Positions 24,665-32,472 of a DNA stretch of 64,000 nucleotides are shown piece by piece. Each line of letters starts with the position of its first letter. The stretch's first letter is position 1. The notes under the pieces were generated by a model that had not been told where the DNA came from, ran no database searches, and was given only the letters and a program-made list of their open reading frames with translations. The position numbers and the translations under genes are program-made. The stretch spans positions 4,898,001-4,962,000 of the forward strand of contig NZ_CP114903.1 in the NCBI RefSeq assembly GCF_027497255.1. Direction: 5' to 3'. The DNA comes from Micromonospora sp. WMMD882. GTDB taxonomy: Bacteria; Actinomycetota; Actinomycetes; Mycobacteriales; Micromonosporaceae.

Positions 24665-25922
24665 GCTGGTCAACTGGGCCGGCAACCTGACCTTCCGGGC
24701 CCGCCGGGTGCACCGGCCGACCACCCTGGACGAGCTGCGCGCGGTGGTCGCCGGCGCCCCGCGCGTCCGGGCCCTGGGCACCCGGCACTCGTTCAGCGAC
24801 GTCGCCGACACCACCGCGGACCTGGTCTCCCTGGCGGCCATGCCGCCGGTGGTCGACGTCGACGCCGCCGCCCGGACGGTCACCGTGGCCGCCGGGGCGC
24901 GCTACGCCGAGCTGGCCCGGGAGCTCGACGCCGCCGGGTTCGCGCTGCCCAACCTGGCCTCGCTGCCGCACATCTCGGTCGGCGGGGCCTGCGCGACCGG
25001 CACCCACGGCTCGGGGGTACGCAACACCGTCCTGCCCGGGTCCGTCCGGCGGCTGGAGCTGGTCACCGCCGACGGCGACCTGCGTACGGTCGAACGCGGC
25101 GACCCGGACTTCCCCGGCCTGCCGGTGAGCCTCGGCGCGGTCGGCGTCTTCACCACGCTGACCCTGGACGTGGAGCCCACGTACGACGTCCACCAGACCG
25201 TCTACCTGGGCCTGCCGATGCGCGCCGCGCTGGACCACTTCCCGGAGCTGGTCGCCACCGCCTACAGCGTGTGCCTGTTCACCGACTGGTCCACCCCGAC
25301 GTTCGACCAGGTGTGGGTGATCGCCCGCACCGACGAGCCGGCCCCGAAGGCCCCGGGCGAGGCGTGGTTCACCGCCCAACCGGCCACCCGGGACGTACAC
25401 CCGGTGATCACGAACTCGGCGGCGGCCTGCACCACCCAGCGGGGCGTGCCGGGGCGCTGGCACACCCGGCTGTCCCACTTCCGCCCGGAGCACACGCCGA
25501 GCTCCGGGGCGGAGTTGCAGTCCGAGTACGCCCTGCCGGCCCGGCACGCGGTGGCCGCCCTGGACGCGCTCACCGGGATCGCCGCCGAGATCCGTTCGGT
25601 GCTCCAGATCTGCGAGGTCCGCACGGTCGCCGCCGACGACCTGTGGCTCAGCCCCGCGTACGGCCACGACACGGTCACCATCCACTTCACCTGGATCCCC
25701 GACGAGGCCCCGGTGCGCGCGGTGATCCGGCTGGTCGAGCGGCTTCTGGCCCCGTTCGGCGCGCGCCCGCACTGGGCGAAACTCACCGAGGCGGCGCCGG
25801 CGGAGATCACCTCGCGGTATCCCCGCTTCGCCGACTTCCGCGCGCTCGTTCACCGGTACGACCCCGCCGGCAAGTTCGGCAACCCGTTCACCGAGCGATA
25901 CCTGGGAGAGGGCAGCGCATGA
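24654..25922 (+). CDS. aldO: FAD-dependent alditol oxidase (AldO-like)
   Basis: A 422-residue flavoenzyme of the VAO/D-arabinono-lactone-oxidase family. It closely resembles Streptomyces coelicolor alditol oxidase as I remember it. The covalent-FAD His is in GTRHSFSD. LPHISVGGACATGTHGSG is the flavin loop. The active-site Glu and Arg are in CEVRTVAADDLWLSPAYG, and the Lys in PHWAKL. Such enzymes oxidise the terminal C1-OH of xylitol, sorbitol or related polyols to the aldose, giving H2O2. No signal peptide. Start GTG 24654 inside the GH13 end; stop shared (ATGA) with the transporter. The natural alditol here may be the product of the reductase upstream. Confidence 0.9.
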   Translation: MSSELVNWAGNLTFRARRVHRPTTLDELRAVVAGAPRVRALGTRHSFSDVADTTADLVSLAAMPPVVDVDAAARTVTVAAGARYAELARELDAAGFALPNLASLPHISVGGACATGTHGSGVRNTVLPGSVRRLELVTADGDLRTVERGDPDFPGLPVSLGAVGVFTTLTLDVEPTYDVHQTVYLGLPMRAALDHFPELVATAYSVCLFTDWSTPTFDQVWVIARTDEPAPKAPGEAWFTAQPATRDVHPVITNSAAACTTQRGVPGRWHTRLSHFRPEHTPSSGAELQSEYALPARHAVAALDALTGIAAEIRSVLQICEVRTVAADDLWLSPAYGHDTVTIHFTWIPDEAPVRAVIRLVERLLAPFGARPHWAKLTEAAPAEITSRYPRFADFRALVHRYDPAGKFGNPFTERYLGEGSA

Positions 25923-27190
25923 GCAAGGCGTTCGCCACGGGCCCGCACGAGGGCGCCGCCGACGACGCGGACCGACGGGCCCAACTGGCCCGGATCCGGC
26001 TGGCGACGACACTGTTCTTCGGCATCGGCGGGTTCCTGTTCGCCGGCTGGTCGGTGCGGATCCCGGCGATCAAGGAGCAGGTCCAGGCGTCCCCCGGCTC
26101 GTTGGGGCTGGCCCTGCTCGGCATCTCCGGCGCGGCGGTGCTGACCATGCTGGTGACCGGCGCGATGTGCCGGCGCTGGGGCAGCCGACAGGTCACCGTC
26201 GCCTCGGCGGTGCTGCTGTCGCTGGCCGTCGTGCCGCCCACGCTGACCCACTCGCCGCTGACCCTCGGCCTGACCCTGCTGATCTTCGGGGTCGGGTACG
26301 GCGCGATCGACGTGGCGGTGAACAGCGTCGCGGTGGACCTCATCGAGGCGATCGACCGGCCGATCATGTCGGGGCTGCACGCGGCGAACAGCGTCGGCAG
26401 TCTGGTCGGCGCGGGCCTGGGCGCGGTCCTGGCGATCCGGCTCGCGCCGCTGCCGCACATGCTGGTGGCGATGCCGCTGGGCCTGCTGGCCACCGCGTGG
26501 GCCGCCCGGCTGCTGATGTCCGCCCCGCTGGCCCGGGCGTCCCGCCCGAAGCCGGCCGGGCCGACCCACGGCGGCGGAGGCGGCCGGCACCTCGGGATGG
26601 TCGTGGCGCTCGCCTCGGTGGTGGCCCTGTGCGCCGCGTACAGCCAGGGCGCGATGGACAACTGGGTTCCCCTGCACATCGAGACCGACCTGGACGGCAA
26701 CTCGGCCGCCGCCGCGGCCGGCTACGCCACCGTCGCCGGGACGCTCACCCTCGGCCGGATCGTCGGGGTGCGCCTGCTGGAGCGGTTCGGGCACGTCCTC
26801 GTGGTGGTCGGCGGCGGGATCGTCGCGGCCGGCGGGGCGCTGCTGATGGCCCTGTCACCGACGCTGTGGCTGGTCTTCGTCGGCCTGGTGATCACCGGGT
26901 TGGGGCTGGCGAACATCTTCCCCACCGCGCTGGCCCTGGCCGGTCAGCGTGGCGGACCGAACGGCATCGCCGTCGCCTCGACCCTCGGGTACGGCGGCAT
27001 CCTGCTCGCCCCGCCGACGATCGGCTTCCTGGCCGAGAGCTTCGGCCTGGCCCGGGCGCTGACCATCATCGCCGCGATGCTGGTCGTCGCCGCCGCACTC
27101 AGTGTCCTGGTCCGGCACGAGTTCCGCCGCGACAGCGAGCCGGCGGCGCAGCCGGCCACCCCGGTAGCCGAGACCGCCAGCAGCACGTGA
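25919..27190 (+). CDS. MFS transporter, fucose-permease/YbjJ-like
   Basis: A 423-residue membrane protein with about 12 predicted helices, starting LATTLFFGIGGFLFAGWSVRIPAIKEQ. The two halves are joined by a loop (PLARASRPKPAGPTHGGGGGRH), and the second half contains GAMDNWVPLH and GLGLANIFPTALALAGQ. This resembles sugar-permease-like MFS proteins (FucP/YbjJ). The direction cannot be told from sequence; it could export the operon's product or import its substrate. Start ATG 25919 by ATGA overlap with aldO, with GGGAGAGGG upstream. It is the only transporter of the operon. Confidence 0.88.
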   Translation: MSKAFATGPHEGAADDADRRAQLARIRLATTLFFGIGGFLFAGWSVRIPAIKEQVQASPGSLGLALLGISGAAVLTMLVTGAMCRRWGSRQVTVASAVLLSLAVVPPTLTHSPLTLGLTLLIFGVGYGAIDVAVNSVAVDLIEAIDRPIMSGLHAANSVGSLVGAGLGAVLAIRLAPLPHMLVAMPLGLLATAWAARLLMSAPLARASRPKPAGPTHGGGGGRHLGMVVALASVVALCAAYSQGAMDNWVPLHIETDLDGNSAAAAAGYATVAGTLTLGRIVGVRLLERFGHVLVVVGGGIVAAGGALLMALSPTLWLVFVGLVITGLGLANIFPTALALAGQRGGPNGIAVASTLGYGGILLAPPTIGFLAESFGLARALTIIAAMLVVAAALSVLVRHEFRRDSEPAAQPATPVAETASST

Positions 27191-27206
27191 CGACGGGAGG
27201 ACGACC

Positions 27207-28190
27207 ATGGACGCCGTACCGGTGACCGACCTGCTGACCGAAGGGCTGATCGCCAACCTCGACGCGGTCGTGGAGATCCGCGAGTCGACCGGCGACCCGC
27301 ACTCCGGCCCGGGTGGCCGCGCCTACCGGGTCGCCCTGGCCGGCGGCCTGACGTTCGAGGTGCTGCCGGAACGCGGGCTCGACCTGGGCTCGCTGTGGTA
27401 CCGGGGGTACCCGGTGGCCTGGCGTTCCCCGCTGCCCGCCGCCGGCCCGGCCGCCACCCCCGACGGGCCCGGCTGGAACGGCCACTTCACCGGGGGCATG
27501 CTGGCCACCTGCGGCCTGGACAACATCGGCCGGGCCCGGGACGGCCACAGCCAGCACGGCGCCCACCACAACACCCGGGCCGTGGACGTCGCCGTGCGTC
27601 GCCTCGCGCCGGCCGGGGTGCTGGTCAGCGGCACCGTCGCGTCGGCGGCCGTGTTCGGCCGGCAGGTCCACCTGCGCCGGGAGATCGAGTCCCACGCGGA
27701 CCGGCCCAGCCTGACCGTCCGGGACACCATCCGCAACGAGGGCCTCACCACCGAGCCGGTCAGCCTGCTCTACCACCTGAACTTCGGCGCGCCGTTCCTC
27801 GCGCCGGGCGCCCGGGTGACGACGACCGGCGCCCGGCACACCCCCCGCGACGACGACGGGACGGACTGGCGGACCTTCCCCAAGCCGGTGGACACCGTCG
27901 GCGAGACGGTGTGGGAGCACACCGGGTACGCCACCGGGCCGGCCAGCGCCACGGTGTGGTCACCGGCCCTGCGGGCGTACGCCGAGGTGAGCTGGGACGG
28001 CGACGTCCTGCCCCGGTGCTTCCAGTGGATCTACCCGTCCCGGCGCGGCTGGGCGTTGGCCGTCGAGCCGGCCAACGCCCCGATGTTCGGCCCGGACCGC
28101 GCCGGGCCGCACGCGGGCGCGCCGCTGCTGGCCCCCGGCGACACCGTCGAGACCGGCTTCACCCTCACCGTCCGGGAAGGTACGCCCTAG
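27207..28190 (+). CDS. DUF4432 aldose-1-epimerase-like protein
   Basis: A 327-residue galactose-mutarotase-fold protein. VLPERGLDLGSLWYRGYPVAWRSP and FTGGMLATCGLDNIG are typical of the DUF4432 family, followed by QHGAHHNTRA and LLYHLNFGAPFL with candidate catalytic His/Glu. It probably binds or epimerises a sugar anomer. Ribosome site GGGAGGACG; 16 bases after the transporter. It is the last gene of the operon. Confidence 0.85.
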   Translation: MDAVPVTDLLTEGLIANLDAVVEIRESTGDPHSGPGGRAYRVALAGGLTFEVLPERGLDLGSLWYRGYPVAWRSPLPAAGPAATPDGPGWNGHFTGGMLATCGLDNIGRARDGHSQHGAHHNTRAVDVAVRRLAPAGVLVSGTVASAAVFGRQVHLRREIESHADRPSLTVRDTIRNEGLTTEPVSLLYHLNFGAPFLAPGARVTTTGARHTPRDDDGTDWRTFPKPVDTVGETVWEHTGYATGPASATVWSPALRAYAEVSWDGDVLPRCFQWIYPSRRGWALAVEPANAPMFGPDRAGPHAGAPLLAPGDTVETGFTLTVREGTP

Positions 28191-28202
28191 CGCCCGCCTC
28201 CG

Positions 28203-29027
28203 GTGGCGCGTCCGCCCCGCGTCCCGCACGCTGTGCCGTACCGGTCCCGGTCGGGCTTATTCGATGGCCGGGCCGCGGGCCGCCACCTACCGTCTGGTGA
28301 TGCGCCACCCCTGCTGACGGTGACCTTCGACGCGTCCGATCCGGCCCGGCTAGCGGAGTTCTGGGCCGGCATGCTCGGTCGGGAGGTCGTCGACGAGGCC
28401 GGCGGCGTGTTCCTGCCGGGCGACGACACCCAGCTCAGCCTCCGGTTCGTCCCGGTCGACGCGGCGGAGCGACGGTCGAGCCGCAGCCTGCACCTGCACC
28501 TGCACCTGCACCTGCACCTGCACCTGACCAGCGTCGACGCCGCCGACCAGCAGCGCCTGACGGCGACGGCGCGCAGACTCGGCGGTGACCACCTCGACGT
28601 CGGGCAGCTCCCCGAGGAGGGGCACGTCGTCCTCGCCGACCCCGAGGGCAACGAGTTCTGCGTGATCGAGCCGGGCAACAACTTCCTCGCCGGGTGCGGC
28701 CTGCTTGGCGAGATCGCCTGCGACGGCAGCCGCGAGGTGGGCCTGTTCTGGAGCGCGGCGCTGGGCTGGCCGCTGGTCTGGGACCAGGACGAGGAGACCG
28801 CCGTCCAGTCGCCGTACGGCGGCACCAAGGTCGCCTGGGGCGGCCCACCGGTGGCCCCGAAAGCGGGCCGGAACCCGCAGCGCTTCGACCTCGCCCCGGC
28901 CGGCGTTGACCTGTCGACCGAGGTCAGCCGCCTGGTCACCCTCGGGGCCACCCGGCTCGGCGAGGCGGACGGCGTCGTCACGCTCGCCGACCCCGACGGC
29001 AACGAGTTCCGGGTACGAGGAAGCTGA
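28203..29027 (+). CDS. VOC (glyoxalase/bleomycin-resistance-like) two-domain protein
   Basis: About 240-274 residues with two vicinal-oxygen-chelate modules: LTVTFDASDPARLAEFWAGMLGREVV, then LADPEGNEFCVIEPG; and EIACDGSREVGLFWSAALGWPLV, then LADPDGNEFRVRGS. The second-module metal-type ends (E in NEF) are kept. Function unknown; related proteins bind or modify small toxins. A (His-Leu)6 run from a hexanucleotide repeat interrupts the first module. The start is uncertain: GTG 28203 and GTG 28233 lack good ribosome sites, and homology begins only near codon 38. It may be co-transcribed with the preceding operon (12-base gap) or separate. Confidence 0.75.
   Translation: MARPPRVPHAVPYRSRSGLFDGRAAGRHLPSGDAPPLLTVTFDASDPARLAEFWAGMLGREVVDEAGGVFLPGDDTQLSLRFVPVDAAERRSSRSLHLHLHLHLHLHLTSVDAADQQRLTATARRLGGDHLDVGQLPEEGHVVLADPEGNEFCVIEPGNNFLAGCGLLGEIACDGSREVGLFWSAALGWPLVWDQDEETAVQSPYGGTKVAWGGPPVAPKAGRNPQRFDLAPAGVDLSTEVSRLVTLGATRLGEADGVVTLADPDGNEFRVRGS
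28491..28526 (+). repeat. Hexanucleotide repeat (CACCTG)6 inside the VOC gene
   Basis: Six perfect CACCTG units in frame encode six His-Leu pairs. Unit changes would keep the frame and vary the loop length. Confidence 0.95.
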
Positions 29028-29116
29028 GCGCTGCTCGCGGTTTTTTGGCCATACATCCTGACCATCCGGTTTCGGGGCGCTTGTCATCGTGGCGTCCTGG
29101 TGGCGGTGGACGTGGT

Positions 29117-29174
29117 GGTCGTGGGGATGGTCGCGGTGGGGATGGTCGCGGTGGGGCGGGTCGCGGTGGGGCGG
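29117..29174. repeat. 15-bp minisatellite
   Basis: About four copies of a G-rich 15-bp unit (GTCGCGGTGGGGATG and variants ending GCGG). Confidence 0.85.
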
Positions 29175-29206
29175 GGCTTGTGTGGGGGTGACAGTGCGCC
29201 TCGTAG

Positions 29207-29235
29207 CCTTTGGAGTTGCCCCAGATCTGGGGCAG
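29207..29235 (+). repeat. Palindromic interspersed element, copy 1
   Basis: A 29-bp element starting CCTTTGGAGT and ending with the perfect 18-bp palindrome TGCCCCAGATCTGGGGCA (29217-29234). It matches 25 of 29 positions of the inverted copy at 29452-29480. Confidence 0.75.
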
Positions 29236-29451
29236 ACCACGGGCGCTGGTCAGACAGGTCTCCATCACGCGGTCTCCCGTGTCGCCCAACGAACACACTG
29301 TGTCCGCTCCTGACCTGCGTTCCTCATTCGGCGCAGGCCGTGGCGCAGGGCTGCGGACCGGACCGCTGGGCCGTGGGCAGGACCGAGACTAGATGCCTTG
29401 TTTGCGCGATTCATCCCGGTCGTTGTGGCGTCCGATCCCGCCCCGAGCCCG

Positions 29452-29480
29452 CTGCCCCACATCCGGGGCAGCTCTAAAGG
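29452..29480 (-). repeat. Palindromic interspersed element, copy 2 (inverted)
   Basis: On the minus strand it reads CCTTTAGAGCTGCCCCGGAT and continues TGTGGGGCAG-like to its end. It differs from copy 1 at four positions; three changes fall outside the stem or preserve much of it. The CTGCCCC/GGGGCAG arms can form a hairpin. Confidence 0.72.
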
Positions 29481-29507
29481 GCCGTCTCTACTTACTGCTC
29501 CCCCGGT

Positions 29508-29629
29508 TGGCCCGAGCCGGGTCGGTCACTGGCCACCTGAGCCGGGTTGGCCCGAGCCGGGTTGGCCACCTGAGCCGGGTTGGCCCGAGCCGGGTTGGCA
29601 ACCTGAGCCGGGTTGGCCCGAGCAGGGGC
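29508..29629. repeat. 33-bp minisatellite, 3 copies plus partial
   Basis: Units of 33 bp start at 29531, 29564 and 29597 (each GGCCACCTGAGCCGGGTTGG and onwards), the last diverging near its end. Each unit is itself two related half-units. Confidence 0.88.
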
Positions 29630-29785
29630 GGGTGGCCACGCGGGGCCGGCGTGCCGGAGGGGGAGCCGCGCCGGAGGGAGCGTCGGCAGGGGGGCGCGGC
29701 TGCGGCACCGACGTGTCCGGCGTACGACCTGTGTCCGGGCGGGCGACGTCGTGTCCAGGCTCGGGGGCTGCGGCCAGGCGGGTGA

Positions 29786-30910
29786 TCAGGCCAGGTCGGC
29801 GGCCAGCTCGGTGACCAGGGTCGCGGCGGCCTGGGCGGGCGGAGCGAGGGCGGCGACGTCGTCGGCGAGCCGCCGGGCCGCGACCCGGTACGCGGGGTCG
29901 TCGTGGACGGCCGCGACGGCATCGGCCAGGTCGCCCTCGCCAAGGCGGTGCCAGTCGACCCGGCGACCGCAGCCGATCCGCTCGACCCGGTCGGCGTTGA
30001 AGTCCTGGTCCACGTTGTAGGGCAGCACGACGATGGGCAGCGCGTGGGTGAAGGCGGTGGTCAGCGAGCCGAACCCGCCGTGGCAGATCATCATGGTGCA
30101 CTCGGCGGCGAGCGCGGCCAGGTCGGTGAAGCCGACCACCTCGACGTGGTCGGGGGCGGTCGCGGCGACCTCCTCGTGCCGGTCACCGGCCGCCAGCACG
30201 CAGGGCACGGGCAGCCGGGCCAGATCGTCCATGATCCGGGCGAGCAGGTTCTCGGAGGTCAGCAGCGTGCCCATGGTGACCAGGGCGCGGGGGCGTACGG
30301 CCGGCGCGTCGGCCGGGCGGCGGACCCGGTCGACCAGCCGCAGCGTGGTGAGCGCGTCGGGCACCGGCTCGAACACCTCCGGGGCGGTCTGCACGTACCG
30401 CCGCCGGCTCAGCGCGTCCAGGTCCGCGACGCGGTCGGGCAGGCCCAGCGCGGCCCGGATCGGCAGCAGGCGCGCGCCGCCGTCGGCGAGCAGTCGATCC
30501 CCGGTACGGAGGAACCCGACGCCCACGGTGCTGGTGGGCACCCCGGCCCGTTCCGCCGCGAAGGTGACCCCGAACTCGGCCGGCTCACGGACCAGCAGGT
30601 CCGGCCGGAGGTCGGCCAGCACGTCGCCGGCCGCCCAGGCGTTCGCCCGGGTGGTGTCCAGCGCGAAGGTGTAGTCGCCGTCGCGGACGGTCGGGCTCTC
30701 CCCGACGGCGAACGGCCGGGGCGTCACGTCGGCCGCCAGCCATGGCTCACCCACCGGACGGAACCGGAAGCCGGCCCGCCGGACGAACGGCCCGAACGCC
30801 GGGCTGGACACCACGGTCACCTCGTGGCCGGCGGCCAGCAGCGCGCGCAGCAGCGGCGCGGTGGGCAGGAAATGGCCGGGGGCCGGCTGGCTGGCACAGA
30901 CGATCCGCAC
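29786..30910 (-). CDS. GT1-type glycosyltransferase of natural-product class
   Basis: A 374-residue GT-B enzyme, cytosolic. The N-terminal acceptor lobe starts MRIVCASQPAPGHFLPTAPLLRALLAAGHEVTVVSSPAFG. The C-terminal donor-binding region has CHGGFGSLTTAFTHALPIVVLP and DQDFNADRVERIGCGRR, the NDP-sugar signature of macrolide- and anthracycline-type transferases. It probably adds a (deoxy)sugar to a small-molecule aglycone or acts as a resistance glycosyltransferase. Start GTG 30910 with GGAAGG seven bases upstream. It is divergent from the acyltransferase-3 gene and shares a 179-base promoter region. Confidence 0.9.
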   Translation of the reverse strand: MRIVCASQPAPGHFLPTAPLLRALLAAGHEVTVVSSPAFGPFVRRAGFRFRPVGEPWLAADVTPRPFAVGESPTVRDGDYTFALDTTRANAWAAGDVLADLRPDLLVREPAEFGVTFAAERAGVPTSTVGVGFLRTGDRLLADGGARLLPIRAALGLPDRVADLDALSRRRYVQTAPEVFEPVPDALTTLRLVDRVRRPADAPAVRPRALVTMGTLLTSENLLARIMDDLARLPVPCVLAAGDRHEEVAATAPDHVEVVGFTDLAALAAECTMMICHGGFGSLTTAFTHALPIVVLPYNVDQDFNADRVERIGCGRRVDWHRLGEGDLADAVAAVHDDPAYRVAARRLADDVAALAPPAQAAATLVTELAADLA

Positions 30911-31089
30911 GAAACACCTTCCATCGGAACAGGACGGTCGCGGTGGATGATAGTCACTCGGGTAAATGTCCGGCCGAGCAATTCAGGAGATGCCGCCCGA
31001 CGGTTCGGCCACAAGGATCCACTGTGACCGGCCTCCCGACCTTGGACGCACCGCCGGTCGACCCACGTCGTGAGCGAAGGGCCGTCGCC

Positions 31090-32319
31090 ATGTCCCATTC
31101 CGCCGTACGCCAGTACTCCGTACCTCCCTCGACCGGCGGCAGCAAACTGCCGTCCCTGACCGGGCTCCGGTTCGTCGCCGCGCTCCTGGTGTTCCTCTAC
31201 CACACCTCGCAGTTCATGTCCCCGGTGCCGCCGCACCTGCCGGTGACACCGTTCGCCGACCCCGGGTGGAGTCAGGCCTGGGCGAAGGTCCTCGGCGCCG
31301 GCGGATTCGTCGGCGTCTCGTTCTTCTTCGTGCTGAGCGGATTCGTGCTCACCTGGTCCACCCGGCCCGGTGACGGCGCCTGGTCCTTCCTCCGGCGGCG
31401 GCTCCTCAAGATCTACCCGATGCACGTGGTGACCTGGGCCGTGGCGATGGTGCTGTTCGCGGCGGCATTCACCCCGGTCTCCTCCTGGCTGCCGAATCTG
31501 CTGCTGCTGCACTCGTTCTCATCGAATCCGGCAGTCTCCATCAGCGTCAATCCGCCGAGCTGGTCGCTCTCCTGCGAGCTGCTGTTCTACGTGCTGTTCC
31601 CGCTGCTCATCGTTCCGCTGCGGCGGATCTCCGACAGTCGGCTGTGGGCGGCGGCGACCGCCGTGGTGCTCGGCGCGGTGGGCGTCGTCCTGATCACGCT
31701 GTACGTGGTGCCGGACCTGCCGAAGGGCCCGTTCATCCCCGACCTGTCGATGCAGCAGTTCTGGTTCGGGTACTTCTTCCCGCCGGCCCGGCTGTTCGAG
31801 TTCGCCCTCGGCATGGTGCTCGCCCGGATCGTCATGGCCGGCCGGTGGCCCCGGTTCGGCATGCTGCCCGCCGCCGTGCTCGCCGTGGCCAGCTACGCGC
31901 TCGCCCTGTACGTGCCCACCGCGTTCGCGTTCAGCCTGGTCACGCTGGTGCCGCTGGGGCTGCTGATCGCCGCCACCGCGCAGGCCGACCTGACCGGCCG
32001 GCGCACCCCGTTCGGTGGTCGCACGATGCGGTGGCTCGGGGACATCTCGTTCGGGTTCTACATGGCGCAGGGCATCGTGCTCTACCACGGCCGGCTCCTG
32101 TTCGGCGACAGCGCCCAGTACGACACCCCGGTGGCGATCGCCGTGCTGCTCGCGTTCACCGCGGCGAACCTGCTGGCCGGCTGGCTGCTGTTCGTCGCCG
32201 TGGAACGCCCGGTGATGCGGAAGTGGGGTCGACGCCGCAGCCGTACCACCGACGGCGGTGACCGTCCGGCCACGGTCGCCCCGGCCCCCGTACCCGGAAA
32301 TCCCGCCCCTCAGCTCTGA
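31090..32319 (+). CDS. Acyltransferase-3 family membrane protein
   Basis: A 409-residue integral membrane O-acyltransferase with about 10 helices. It opens SLTGLRFVAALLVFLYHTSQF, with the conserved Arg and His of the family, then VGVSFFFVLSGFVLTW and PPSWSLSCELLFYVLFPLL. This family acylates sugars of macrolides (such as 3- or 4''-O-acyltransferases), lipids or peptidoglycan; in this setting sugar acylation of the natural product is plausible. Start ATG 31090 with GAAGGG upstream; the frame is open further upstream but lacks support. It ends before a strong bidirectional hairpin. Confidence 0.9.
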   Translation: MSHSAVRQYSVPPSTGGSKLPSLTGLRFVAALLVFLYHTSQFMSPVPPHLPVTPFADPGWSQAWAKVLGAGGFVGVSFFFVLSGFVLTWSTRPGDGAWSFLRRRLLKIYPMHVVTWAVAMVLFAAAFTPVSSWLPNLLLLHSFSSNPAVSISVNPPSWSLSCELLFYVLFPLLIVPLRRISDSRLWAAATAVVLGAVGVVLITLYVVPDLPKGPFIPDLSMQQFWFGYFFPPARLFEFALGMVLARIVMAGRWPRFGMLPAAVLAVASYALALYVPTAFAFSLVTLVPLGLLIAATAQADLTGRRTPFGGRTMRWLGDISFGFYMAQGIVLYHGRLLFGDSAQYDTPVAIAVLLAFTAANLLAGWLLFVAVERPVMRKWGRRRSRTTDGGDRPATVAPAPVPGNPAPQL

Positions 32320-32327
32320 GCCCGACC

Positions 32328-32365
32328 CCGGTGGGGGCGGTCGCCGACGCGACCGCCCCCACCGG
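32328..32365. terminator. Bidirectional terminator between convergent genes
   Basis: A perfect 17-bp stem beginning CCGGTGGGGGCGGTCGC with a 4-base loop (CGAC), between the acyltransferase (+) and a glycosyltransferase (-). Confidence 0.88.
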
Positions 32366-32472
32366 CGTCCCTGCCGGGGCCGGACAGGGCGGCGCCCGGC
32401 CCGCCGAGGGGTGGCGGGCCGGGCGCCGGGGAACGGCGACGGGGCACGGGGGAAACCGCCGTCGCCGGATGG

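Larger units (their letters stand above)
29028..29785. other. Gene-free region with repeats (about 760 bases)
   Basis: It contains a 15-bp repeat tract, two inverted 29-bp palindromic elements and a 33-bp minisatellite, arranged as mirror images. Open frames across it translate the repeats and have no family signature. No promoter is obvious. Confidence 0.75.

Noticed and set aside
29217..29234. Restriction-like or terminator palindrome serving the VOC gene
   Set aside because: It is about 190 bases beyond the VOC stop and has an inverted near-copy, so an interspersed element is the better reading.
28978..29298. 106-residue frame on the minus strand at 29 kb
   Set aside because: It translates the palindromic element and the 15-bp repeat; Pro/Arg repeat composition. 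Noted only as part of the element.
29508..29629. Possible CRISPR-like array
   Set aside because: Units are directly contiguous without unique spacers; the same holds for all other tandem arrays in the window.
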